Notes under the pieces: model-generated
The model's database searches: none
Told to the model about the DNA's origin: nothing
Seen by the model: the letters and a program-made list of their open reading frames with translations, nothing else
Part shown: positions 35,527 to 44,007 of the stretch, one piece after another
How the letters are laid out: each line of letters starts with the position of its first letter
Numbering within the stretch: position 1 is the stretch's first letter
Program-made: the position numbers and the translations under genes
Source: Micavibrio sp. UBA6139
Lineage (GTDB): Bacteria > Pseudomonadota > Alphaproteobacteria > Micavibrionales > Micavibrionaceae
Direction of reading: 5' to 3'
NCBI GenBank assembly: GCA_002423285.1
Contig: DIVF01000040.1
Coordinates: 7,891 to 71,890 of the forward strand
DNA length: 64,000 nucleotides

Positions 35527-36501
35527 ATGATCGGCAATAAAGCCACAAAAGTGATGAATGGGGTTGTTTTCGCCCTGATGGCACTGGCCGTATCGGCTGG
35601 CATGCCTGATTCCGCACAGGCTTTTGCACCCGCTGCGGGCGGTTGCGGTGGTGACACCCTCGGCTCGGTCATGTGTAATACGGTTGAATCCTCTTCAGAA
35701 TTGCCATTCCTTCTTGCTGGCATTGCCTATATGGCCGGCCTTGTTCTGGCCGTGATGGGCGTTATTAAGCTTAAGGATCATGTTTTAAATCCGAATCAGA
35801 CCCCTTTATCAGAATCTATGAAACGTTTCATCGTTGGCGGTGCCTTCTTTGCTCTGCCGATCGTGACTGAGGCGGCTTATAATACTGTTGCGGCAGGCAT
35901 TACGGATCACGCTGAAACTGGTTTCAATGTAACGGCCGGTGCCGGCGTGAATCAGGGTCTTGATGCCATGCTGACCGCCATGATGGCTGATATCTGGACG
36001 CCCGTTCATACGCTGGTTGGTGGCTTTGCTTATCTTGCTGGTCTGGTTCTGGTGGTGATTGGTATTTCCCGTTTGCTCAAATCCTCACAGGAGGGGCCGC
36101 GCGGTCCCGGTGGTGTTGGAACAATTATGACCTTTTTGGTTGGTGGTGCTTTGTTGTCCGCTGACGCAATGATGGGTGCTTTTTCCTCTTCTATGTTTAT
36201 GACGCCAGATGTAGCGACCTATGCCGAGCTGAGCTTCAGCTCAGGCCTGACGGGCCCTGAACTGGACCATATCCATAATGTTATCAGCGCTGTCCTGGCC
36301 TTTTTGATGGTCATTGGATGGGTCAGCTTTATTCGCGGCTGGTTTATTGTCCGCGACGTTGCCGAAGGCAGCCAACAAGCCTCACTCATGGCCGGTATGA
36401 CGCATATTTTGGGCGGCGCACTGGCTGTGAATTTGGGACCCGTACTAAATGCCGTACAACAGACTTTCGGAATCACGGCATATGGTATATCATTCACTTA
36501 A
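35527..36501 (+). CDS. dotE: DotE (IcmC)-like membrane protein with internal duplication
   Basis: 324 residues from the ATG at 35527, with GGGGTG upstream; a GTG at 35482 in the same frame is an alternative. A signal-like helix ending near DSAQAFA is followed by two related halves: ELPFLLAGIAYMAGLVLAVMG with IKLKDH and NQTPLSE, then VHTLVGGFAYLAGLVLVVIG. A further helix pair follows. The first half is clearly similar to the IcmD protein encoded next. Position between dotF and dotP and the membrane pattern fit DotE/IcmC. The role in Legionella is an inner-membrane component of unknown detail. Confidence 0.75.
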   Translation: MIGNKATKVMNGVVFALMALAVSAGMPDSAQAFAPAAGGCGGDTLGSVMCNTVESSSELPFLLAGIAYMAGLVLAVMGVIKLKDHVLNPNQTPLSESMKRFIVGGAFFALPIVTEAAYNTVAAGITDHAETGFNVTAGAGVNQGLDAMLTAMMADIWTPVHTLVGGFAYLAGLVLVVIGISRLLKSSQEGPRGPGGVGTIMTFLVGGALLSADAMMGAFSSSMFMTPDVATYAELSFSSGLTGPELDHIHNVISAVLAFLMVIGWVSFIRGWFIVRDVAEGSQQASLMAGMTHILGGALAVNLGPVLNAVQQTFGITAYGISFT

Positions 36502-36551
36502 GTTAGTTTAATAGACGACTTCAAATTAAAGGTAAGAGGAGGACTGTAACT

Positions 36552-36929
36552 ATGACAAAATCAATCCAACGTAAACTGCTGACACTTGGTGTGGGTTTGT
36601 TTGCCGCAACAGTAATGGTTGCTGGTGACGCACATGCTAACAACTTCAGCAGCATCGGTTCGAACATTATTGACTCGATCTCTCAGTTGCCATCACTCTT
36701 GGCTGGTCTGGCATATATGTTCGGTATTCTGCTGGCTGTTCTTGGTATCATGAAAATCAAGGACCATGTTGAGAACCCAGGTCAAACACCGCTGAAAGAT
36801 GGCTCGATCCGTCTGGCTGCCGGTGGTGCCCTGTTTGCGATTCCAATCGTATCCGACGCGATGACCACAACAATCGGTTCCGGTGCCGCTGCAACAACAG
36901 CATCGCTGAACGTCGTTCAATTCCAATAA
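36552..36929 (+). CDS. dotP: DotP (IcmD), small membrane T4BSS protein
   Basis: 125 residues (Legionella IcmD 132). Signal-like N-terminus to DAHA|NN, then QLPSLLAGLAYMFGILLAVL, IKDHVENPGQTPL and a second helix GGALFAIPIV, matching the IcmD two-helix pattern with a KxKxH..NP.Q.P turn. A very strong ribosome site (AGGAGGA) stands before the ATG, suggesting a high copy number. Followed by dotN. Confidence 0.85.
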   Translation: MTKSIQRKLLTLGVGLFAATVMVAGDAHANNFSSIGSNIIDSISQLPSLLAGLAYMFGILLAVLGIMKIKDHVENPGQTPLKDGSIRLAAGGALFAIPIVSDAMTTTIGSGAAATTASLNVVQFQ

Positions 36930-36943
36930 GGGTATTTGCATTC

Positions 36944-37660
36944 TTGCAAACACAAGCTGATTATCCATTGGTTCTGGGCATTGCGCGTTCGAGCAATGCC
37001 CAGAATTTTTCCAGTAAAGACGCTAAAACCGCCGGCGCTGAGCTGAAGCCTGAAATCCGGGCCAAGGTTCTGGCGCGGGACGATAATACCTGCCAGTGCT
37101 GCGGTTTCCGCTCGCAGAAATATCAAGACGTTTTCTTTAAAAACGGCGTTCAAACTGATCATCGCCTTGATAATCTGGCGACGGCATGCGTGTTTTGCCA
37201 TCAATGTTTCAATTTGGACTCGGTCAATGTCATGCGCTCGGGCGTTTTGATCTGGTTGCCTGAAATTGATCAGGCCAGCTTGCATCATCTGGCGCGCGCA
37301 ATCTATGTGGCGCGCATCTCGCAAGGGCCCGTGGCCAATGCCGCAAGGCAGGCCTTGGATATTCTTTTGGCCCGTCGCGAAGAAGTACGCCGCCGCATTA
37401 GCACGGATGATCCTTATATTCTGGCTAATGTTTTGCGTGATTACCTGACCGACCGCCATTATGGCTTGCGGAACAGCAAGCTGGACGGGGTGCGCCTGTT
37501 CCCGCTGGACCGCCGTATTATCCGTGAAGCCGATCTGGAGTTTAACCAGTTTCCGCAAATTCTTGCTTATTGGCGCTCAAAAGAGGGGCCATTTGGCGGC
37601 CGCTTGCCGGTGCAATGGATTGATATGCTGCTAGAGCTGCGGAATGGCCGTGCCGCCTGA
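36944..37660 (+). CDS. dotN: DotN (IcmJ), zinc-binding coupling-complex protein
   Basis: 238 residues (Legionella 208), TTG start. KVLARDDNTCQCCGF (Cys50 and Cys53) and ATACVFCHQCFNLDSV (Cys82, Cys85, Cys88) are the DotN metal-binding clusters, with an HNH-like layout but not the catalytic set. LIWLPEIDQ follows, as in IcmJ. DotN is part of the Legionella type IV coupling complex with DotL/DotM/IcmS/IcmW; none of those partners is in this window. The exact start is uncertain because only AAGGG lies upstream. Confidence 0.9.
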   Translation: MQTQADYPLVLGIARSSNAQNFSSKDAKTAGAELKPEIRAKVLARDDNTCQCCGFRSQKYQDVFFKNGVQTDHRLDNLATACVFCHQCFNLDSVNVMRSGVLIWLPEIDQASLHHLARAIYVARISQGPVANAARQALDILLARREEVRRRISTDDPYILANVLRDYLTDRHYGLRNSKLDGVRLFPLDRRIIREADLEFNQFPQILAYWRSKEGPFGGRLPVQWIDMLLELRNGRAA

Positions 37661-37716
37661 TTTTCAGGCCTTTCAAAAAGACTCTCTTAAAATATCACTG
37701 ACATCAACTTGCCTGT

Positions 37717-37745
37717 TTGGCTTGTGCGCGGAAATTGGCTATAGT
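37717..37745 (+). promoter_or_regulatory. Predicted promoter of dotO
   Basis: TTGGCT, 17-bp spacer and TATAGT, 30 bp before the dotO ATG in the 114-bp gap after dotN. Confidence 0.55.
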
Positions 37746-37774
37746 TCTAGAGTCTTAATTGGGCGATTCTCTCA

Positions 37775-40700
37775 ATGTCATACTTCTTGAAACTTCTAAT
37801 GCCGTTCCAAGTCGCTCTCCGCAAATCAGTGGAGAGTTTTATCCGTTTGGAAACAGCGGATGATGAGCGCACGCTTGTGGCAGAAGACGGATCGTTGCTG
37901 ACATTCCTGCGCCTTGATGGCAGCCGCCAGATTATCGGTGAAGCAGAATATAAACACATCGTTGAGGCCGCGACGATGAAGATTGGTGCACGATTCGACC
38001 GCGCGGGTCACGCGATGCAGGTTTATTTTGCACGCGATCCAAACCGCATTGAAGCACAGCTTGAGCGCATGATGCGCCCCAGCCGCCAAACGGCAAAGGC
38101 GCAGCAATTGGAGTTGGACGACTTATTTGATGAACGTATCAAACATTTGTCCCGCTATCTGATTTATGAAGAGTGCTATTTCGTTTTATGGACGCGCCCG
38201 TCCATTTTAACAAAGAGCGAATTGCAGCGTAGTGCCAATGAATCCAAGCAGAAAAAATGGGTTTCTGCAGGCTATGCGCAAAACCCGCTGGCGGCTCTCG
38301 ACCCATTGCGCAACCGCCATAAGAGCTTTGTTTCTGCTCTGACAGGTTCTTTGCACGAAATGGGTTTAAAGTGCGATGTTTTGGAAGTACACGATGCTCT
38401 GCGCTGCGTGAAGGATAGCTTGTACCCAACCCGCGCCAATGAAGATTGGCGCGCCTGCTTGCCGGGGGATCCAATCCCGCCGCGCGCACCGCAAAGCGCA
38501 TCTGATATGTCTGATGTTGTCTGGCCTGCGTTGCGCCAGCAATTAGCAACGGGTGATGCGAAGCAAATTTCGAATACGGTTGTTCAAATTGGTGAGCAGC
38601 TTTGGGCGGGCGCTGATATGACTCTGGGTCCGATGGATGCCAGCCCGTTCCCGATGTTATTGAACCGCTTGTTCGAAGCGGGGATGCCATACCGGATTTC
38701 ATTCCTGATTGAAGGCGGCGGGTCAGCCTCCATGGCGCTGCGCACATTTGCCGCCACCATTTTGGGTGTGACCAATGCGCTGAATAAACAGGTCAAATAT
38801 TCACTGGAAGGGCTTGAGGCGCTGTCTCGCCGTGAACCAGTCGTCAAAATCCGCGTGTCCTTTGCCACTTGGGCACCAAAGGGACAGATCGATCTGGTTG
38901 AGGATCGCCTTTCCACCTTGATCCAGTCTGTCGAATCTTGGGGTTATTGCCAGGTTAGCGAATTTTCCGGCGATCCGCTTGATTGCGTGTTGTCTTCGGC
39001 ACTTGGTATTCACTGCGCCAGCACTGCGCCATCTGGCGTCGCGCCAATGTATGAAATTATGAAGCTGCTGCCGTGGCAGCGCCCATCATCGCCGTTTGAT
39101 TTCGGTGCGATGCTGTTTAGAACACCAGACGGTAAAACATGGCCGTACCAGACGGGTACGAACATGACCACCACATGGTTTGATCTTGTCTTTGCGCAGC
39201 CCGGTGCCGGTAAATCGGTTTTGGTCAACACGCTGAACCTGGGGACGGTTTTATCGCCGGGTCTCAGCAAGCTCCCTTATATTGCGATCATGGATATTGG
39301 TCCGTCTTCATCGGGCCTGATTTCTTTGATTAAGGAAGCCCTGCCAACCGCGCGTGCGCATGAGGCCAGCTATTACCGCCTGCAGATGGCGCATCAATTC
39401 GCGGTTAATCCATTCGATACGCAGCTCGGCTGCCGTTTCCCGATGATTGATGAGCGCAGCTATCTGACAGAACTGGTGACACTGCTGTGTACACCACCTG
39501 GTCACGATAAACCCTATGACGGGATCACACAGCTGGCCGGTCTGGTTGTCGATGAAATGTTCCGTTGGCGCGATGATACTTCCGCAAATGCCGAGCCACG
39601 TCCTTATCTGGCGCGTTTGGATCCGGATGTTGATGAAGCGTTGCAAAAATTCAACGTCCATCTGCCGACTGACCCGTATTGGTGGGATGTGGTCGATAAG
39701 ATGTTCGATCTCGGCCAGTATCACATTGCGGCCCTGGCCCAACGTCACGCTGTTCCGACATTGAGCGATTCGATCACGGCGTCGCGCCGCCCACAAATTC
39801 GCAGTTTGCTGGAGGAAACTTCCGTTGGTTTCAGTGCGGAATCGGTCATCAGCGCATTTGAGCGGATGATTACCTCCGCTATTCGCGAATACCCAATTCT
39901 GTCTTCTGTCACACAGTTCGAAATCAGTGATTCGCGCATTTGTTCGCTGGATCTGATGGATGTTTGCCCGCAAGGCGACGAAACGGCGGAACGCCAGACC
40001 GCGATCATGTATATGCTGGGCCGTCACGTTCTGGTGCGTGCTTGGTGGATGGGCATGGAATCTCTGCAATTCATCCCAGAAAAATTCCGCTTCTATCATG
40101 AGCAGCGTTTGCAGGATATTTCTGAAACACCAAAGCGCCTTTGCTATGACGAATTCCACCGTACCTCCAGCTCCAGCTCGGTCCGCTCTCAGGTCATTCG
40201 TGACGTGCGTGAGGGCCGTAAGCGCGGCGTGCAGATTATTCTGGCTTCACAGATGCTGGACGACTTTGATCAGGACATGATTGATCTGGCCACGGGCGTG
40301 TGGGTTTTGGGTGCGGGTATTTCTGATACGGCTGTGGAGGATGTACAAAAACGCTTCGGCTTGACCGAAACGGCAAAAAACATCATCCGTTATAAGCTGA
40401 CCGGCCCAAAATCAACGGGTTCGCCTGCGCTCTTTGTTCTTGGGACCACCGATGGTCGCTATGAACAGCATCTGATCAACACGCTGGGCCCGGTGGAGCT
40501 GTGGGCGTTGTCAACGTCTGTTGAGGATGTTGCTATTCGTAATCGCCTTTACGGGCGTATTGGTGCTGGTCGGGCACGTCAATTGCTCGCTGCAAACTTC
40601 CCTGGCGGCAGTGCCAGAACGGAAATCAAGCGCCGCGTTATGATGCGCAGTGAAAAGGGCAACGAAGCAAAATCTGCACTCGCTTCCGCGGTGATTGAAG

Positions 40701-40777
40701 AAATCGTTGATGAGCTCGTCAAGGCCAGCCAGAAAAAGCTCGACGGCACACCGGATGATGCGAAACAGGTGTCGTAA
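37775..40777 (+). CDS. dotO: DotO (IcmB), VirB4-like secretion ATPase
   Basis: 1000 residues, nearly the Legionella length (1009). N-terminal VirB4-type domain, then the ATPase core with Walker A PGAGKS at 476-481 and Walker B-like CYDEFHRT near residue 790, with RDVREGRKRGVQIILASQ after it. DotO is the inner-membrane-docked hexameric motor on which DotB assembles. It ends in TAATG, sharing one base with the next gene. Confidence 0.96.
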   Translation: MSYFLKLLMPFQVALRKSVESFIRLETADDERTLVAEDGSLLTFLRLDGSRQIIGEAEYKHIVEAATMKIGARFDRAGHAMQVYFARDPNRIEAQLERMMRPSRQTAKAQQLELDDLFDERIKHLSRYLIYEECYFVLWTRPSILTKSELQRSANESKQKKWVSAGYAQNPLAALDPLRNRHKSFVSALTGSLHEMGLKCDVLEVHDALRCVKDSLYPTRANEDWRACLPGDPIPPRAPQSASDMSDVVWPALRQQLATGDAKQISNTVVQIGEQLWAGADMTLGPMDASPFPMLLNRLFEAGMPYRISFLIEGGGSASMALRTFAATILGVTNALNKQVKYSLEGLEALSRREPVVKIRVSFATWAPKGQIDLVEDRLSTLIQSVESWGYCQVSEFSGDPLDCVLSSALGIHCASTAPSGVAPMYEIMKLLPWQRPSSPFDFGAMLFRTPDGKTWPYQTGTNMTTTWFDLVFAQPGAGKSVLVNTLNLGTVLSPGLSKLPYIAIMDIGPSSSGLISLIKEALPTARAHEASYYRLQMAHQFAVNPFDTQLGCRFPMIDERSYLTELVTLLCTPPGHDKPYDGITQLAGLVVDEMFRWRDDTSANAEPRPYLARLDPDVDEALQKFNVHLPTDPYWWDVVDKMFDLGQYHIAALAQRHAVPTLSDSITASRRPQIRSLLEETSVGFSAESVISAFERMITSAIREYPILSSVTQFEISDSRICSLDLMDVCPQGDETAERQTAIMYMLGRHVLVRAWWMGMESLQFIPEKFRFYHEQRLQDISETPKRLCYDEFHRTSSSSSVRSQVIRDVREGRKRGVQIILASQMLDDFDQDMIDLATGVWVLGAGISDTAVEDVQKRFGLTETAKNIIRYKLTGPKSTGSPALFVLGTTDGRYEQHLINTLGPVELWALSTSVEDVAIRNRLYGRIGAGRARQLLAANFPGGSARTEIKRRVMMRSEKGNEAKSALASAVIEEIVDELVKASQKKLDGTPDDAKQVS

Positions 40778-41250
40778 TGGCGACAGCGCAGCAGGACAAG
40801 GCTGTTAAGCCAAAGAAAAAACGGAAATTATCGGGGAAACAAATCGCCATTTTAGTGGTGGCCGCGATTTTTGCTTTTATTCTATATCTTGGTTTCCAGC
40901 CGCTTGTCGGCACGATCAATTTCGGGATTTGTCGGGTATTTGCGGAACGGACTATGGTCTATCCATCGACCATGCGCGTGGTCGCGGTGCAAGAGCGTCC
41001 GCAGGATGTCCGTATGGATGTGGTGAGTCTGAATCAGTTTGGCGAATCGATGGTGACGCAAGTGACCTGTAACTTCCATACTGATGCGGCTAATCTTCAT
41101 AAGCTTTCCAGTGTGCTCGTCAACCGCCGCAAAGTTCCGGAGCGTGAGGTCGCCATTTTTAACACCACCATCCCTTATATTCTCGCCAACCCGCCATCAC
41201 TTGTGTTGCCCGCGGCAATTCCGGTCGAGCTGGTCGATTTACAGCGCTAG
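40777..41250 (+). CDS. Unknown single-pass membrane protein after dotO
   Basis: 157 residues. Lys-rich cytosolic N-terminus (KPKKKRKLSGKQ), one membrane helix near 24-45, then a periplasmic domain with two cysteines (FGICRVF and VTCNF). It shares a base with the dotO stop, so it is translationally coupled and almost certainly part of the secretion machine. In IncI plasmids traV holds this slot, but I see no sequence basis for equating them. Confidence 0.75.
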   Translation: MATAQQDKAVKPKKKRKLSGKQIAILVVAAIFAFILYLGFQPLVGTINFGICRVFAERTMVYPSTMRVVAVQERPQDVRMDVVSLNQFGESMVTQVTCNFHTDAANLHKLSSVLVNRRKVPEREVAIFNTTIPYILANPPSLVLPAAIPVELVDLQR

Positions 41251-41389
41251 AGCCCGGCTTTGCTCGATTTTTTGCCGTTTAGGGCAAAATGGTAAAGATT
41301 CATTAATTGTTTTCATATAATGTAACCTTGAGTTTGTCGGCCACGTAAAAATGGCTTAAAAACTGCAAATGAACAGGGCAAAGGAAACC

Positions 41390-41788
41390 ATGCTGACACA
41401 ATATGACGAAGGTATCATGACCGGCACATCGCGCGCGTCCCGCTTCGTTGATGATGTGGTTGCCGATGAAATCCCGGTATTCCGCCCCCTGGCCGCGACC
41501 ATGAATGTAGATCTGGTCATGAACCCGGATTCCAAGGTGTGGATTCTGCATGATAAGCCGTTTCCCGATATTTTGATGTGGGTTGAATACGATATTGATG
41601 CCGCGACGCTGACCCTTGTCTACCGGAACGGCAAGATTCAAGATTTGGGCATTAAGATTCATGCCCCAATGCGGAAATATTTGCGCTCCGCCCGTCAGTT
41701 ATTTACGATGCGCCTTGAAGGCGAACAAATCGTCGATACATATATCCGGCCGCTTTTGGTGCGTGAAACCGGTTATTATAAGGCCTGA
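41390..41788 (+). CDS. Unknown small cytosolic protein in T4BSS block
   Basis: 132 residues from the ATG at 41390, chosen for AAAGGA five bases upstream. No signal or membrane helix. An alpha/beta pattern is suggested by WILHDKPFPDILMWVEYD followed by LTLVYRNGKIQDLGIKI. A perfect TATAAT lies at 41316-41321. No known family. Genes of this size near dotO elsewhere include chaperone-like adaptors, but there is no sequence support for that here. Confidence 0.65.
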   Translation: MLTQYDEGIMTGTSRASRFVDDVVADEIPVFRPLAATMNVDLVMNPDSKVWILHDKPFPDILMWVEYDIDAATLTLVYRNGKIQDLGIKIHAPMRKYLRSARQLFTMRLEGEQIVDTYIRPLLVRETGYYKA

Positions 41789-41842
41789 ACAGGCCACACG
41801 ATAAAAACGAGGCGATAAAGCCTTCAAAATAAGGGGTGTGCG

Positions 41843-43039
41843 ATGAATTTGATGGATAGCATGATGGAATCGGTGGCGCCAAATACGATGGCGCTGGCCC
41901 GCGAAATTGATGCACAGGCCGCCAATAACCCGGCTCAGGCTCAGGCTTTAGCATCCCTGACAGCGTCAATGAAGGCACAGTCCGGCAATCTGCGCGGTAT
42001 TGGTGCTTTGGAAGAATTATTGGGCAAGGACGCACAGTTTAAAAGTGAAGTACGCGCATTGGCGCTGCAAAATCCTGCCGCCCTTGAGCAGATTTTGCCG
42101 CAAGCCTTAGGCAATCCGGCCAATATGAAGAGTCTGGTGGCCCAGACGGCTGCTGCCAATCTGGGGCCAAAGCCAGCGACAGCTCCGGCCGCCACTGCAC
42201 CAGCCCCACAACAGGCTGCGGCACGCCAGCCCAGCGCTGCGCCACAGGTTCAATCTGCCGTTGCTCCGGCTGCGCCTGCCGCGCCGCAAGTGGCCCCAAT
42301 CGGGGTTATGGCTGCACCACCACCTGCTGCCCCAACAGCGAATGCTGCTGCCACAGGTCCAAGCACAGCGTTAAGCGAGATGAATGATCTGCAAAAAATG
42401 GCAGAGCTGCAAGAAACTCCGGGCTATGATGATTTGATGGCCCGTATTGAGCAGAATGATGATCTCGGCGCGATGTTTAGTTCCTTAATGAGCGGCAGTG
42501 AGGGTGACCCACAGGCGCGCTCAAAGGCGCTCGATGATATTCTGATACAAACCCGTAAAAACCCGGACATGCTGACTGATCTGGTCAAAACGATTGATGA
42601 AAAACCGGGTGTGGTCAGTTCCATCGCTGGAATGGCCGCGAATGATCCGAAAATGGCCATGACGGCGCTGGGGATGTACAGCCAGTTTAATCAGGGCTTT
42701 GGCAAGATGCTGGACGGGCTGTTTGGTCCCGGCGTTCTTGATAAATTGCTGGTCGGCTTGATGGGGTCCATTGCCCCGATGCTTAGCAACTCAAATGCCT
42801 TGATGTTGACCTCGAATAATGGCGGCAGCTTGACACAAACAGCGATGAGGCTTTTGAACGGCACGCCGGACGAGGTCACCACCGTTTCCCCGGAAAATGG
42901 TTCTGTCGTTACAACAACGGGTGAAAGATTCGCACAGGGCGCAGAGAATAGAACACCGCCAACCCCGGATCCGCAGGATCCAAACAGAAACCTCGGTGTG
43001 GCATCAATGGTTGCCCCGCAACCCACCATGGGCACTTAA
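41843..43039 (+). CDS. Unknown Ala/Pro-rich protein, possible substrate or accessory
   Basis: 398 residues without a signal peptide. A helical N-domain (1-110) is separated by a long Ala/Pro/Gln low-complexity linker (about 113-175) from a second helical domain (180-320) with a hydrophobic stretch GPGVLDKLLVGLMGSIAPML. The C-terminal tail is Pro/Thr/Asn-rich and disordered. It is the last gene of the plus-strand run. A modular build with a disordered tail is seen in secreted substrates, but this is only suggestive. Confidence 0.65.
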   Translation: MNLMDSMMESVAPNTMALAREIDAQAANNPAQAQALASLTASMKAQSGNLRGIGALEELLGKDAQFKSEVRALALQNPAALEQILPQALGNPANMKSLVAQTAAANLGPKPATAPAATAPAPQQAAARQPSAAPQVQSAVAPAAPAAPQVAPIGVMAAPPPAAPTANAAATGPSTALSEMNDLQKMAELQETPGYDDLMARIEQNDDLGAMFSSLMSGSEGDPQARSKALDDILIQTRKNPDMLTDLVKTIDEKPGVVSSIAGMAANDPKMAMTALGMYSQFNQGFGKMLDGLFGPGVLDKLLVGLMGSIAPMLSNSNALMLTSNNGGSLTQTAMRLLNGTPDEVTTVSPENGSVVTTTGERFAQGAENRTPPTPDPQDPNRNLGVASMVAPQPTMGT

Positions 43040-43050
43040 ACGGTTTTTTA

Positions 43051-44007
43051 TCAGGGACGAATTTGCGCCTTTGATGCGCTGACAGGGGATGCCGGTAAAA
43101 TGGCGTCCTCTGTTTTTATCGGGCTTGTCTGAACGGGTTCGGCGGCCATGAGGGCTTCGGCGGAACGGTCTTGCGAACAAGTTTGTGTGGGAAGGAAGGG
43201 AAGCAGCTGTGCCAGATGCCCAATTTTACCCCATAAGGCGGGTTGCGCTTCGCCTGTTGCCATCACGCCTTTAAAATCAACGCTCTCTGCCCCCGGCGGC
43301 AATAAAAAATCAGCCAATGTTTTTTCTGAAGAAGGGGCGGTCGTGCAAGATTGCGTGCTTTGCTTCACCGTCAGTCCGCGATTTAAAAATACGAATTGCC
43401 GCTCCAGCGTCGCCAACTCAGTACGGTCCAGTTTTTTATTGCTGTCCCGATCGACCAGATCAAACAGGTGCTTGCGGCACGTTTCTCCGCCCGGCCCTGA
43501 AAATTTTTCCGCGGTGAGTTTTTGGCAGGTGTCCAGCGCATGGTCGAGCAGAAAAATGCTATTCACTTCATCCTGTCCCATTTGCGGCGTGGTATCGAAC
43601 AGCTTGACGCAGCGGCTATATTCTTCGCCGACCTCATCCTGTGTCCATCCCCAGGCATCGGTCAGGGGTGTGGTGGCCTCGACAGGCCCCCGGATCATTT
43701 TCATCAATCCGTCATTGGTGCGGTTTAACAGGCCGTCTTCGGTGCTGGCGGCTTGAAAGGCATAAAGCGTATCCCCGTGATTATCATCCTTGCGCCATTC
43801 TTTAATACGGTCCACCGATAAAGACTGTGCATCGGCGTGAATAAAATAATGGGCGGAGATAATCCATGCTTTTTTTGAATCGGCGCAATCCGGGCTGCTC
43901 CACACGCCTTGCATGGAATCGGGGCTTGTGGTGTCTGCCGCCCGTGCCGCGTGGGGCAGGGCAGAGAGCATGGCCAGAAACCCCAATGTCGCAAGGCGAA
44001 ACATCAT
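43051..44007 (-). CDS. Exported protein with EF-hand-like motif
   Basis: 318 residues. Signal peptide ends near HAARAA (residue 23). A DRDSNKKLDRTE segment near residue 185 fits an EF-hand calcium loop (D.D.N..L...E). Six or more cysteines suggest disulfides. No wider domain recognised. It overlaps the upstream monooxygenase gene by four bases (ATGA), so the two are coupled, and it converges with the Ala/Pro-rich gene 11 bp away. Confidence 0.7.
   Translation of the reverse strand: MMFRLATLGFLAMLSALPHAARAADTTSPDSMQGVWSSPDCADSKKAWIISAHYFIHADAQSLSVDRIKEWRKDDNHGDTLYAFQAASTEDGLLNRTNDGLMKMIRGPVEATTPLTDAWGWTQDEVGEEYSRCVKLFDTTPQMGQDEVNSIFLLDHALDTCQKLTAEKFSGPGGETCRKHLFDLVDRDSNKKLDRTELATLERQFVFLNRGLTVKQSTQSCTTAPSSEKTLADFLLPPGAESVDFKGVMATGEAQPALWGKIGHLAQLLPFLPTQTCSQDRSAEALMAAEPVQTSPIKTEDAILPASPVSASKAQIRP

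Noticed and set aside
41270..41289. TTTTGCC/GGCAAAA hairpin as a terminator
   Set aside because: The stem is short and lacks a T run on the plus strand.
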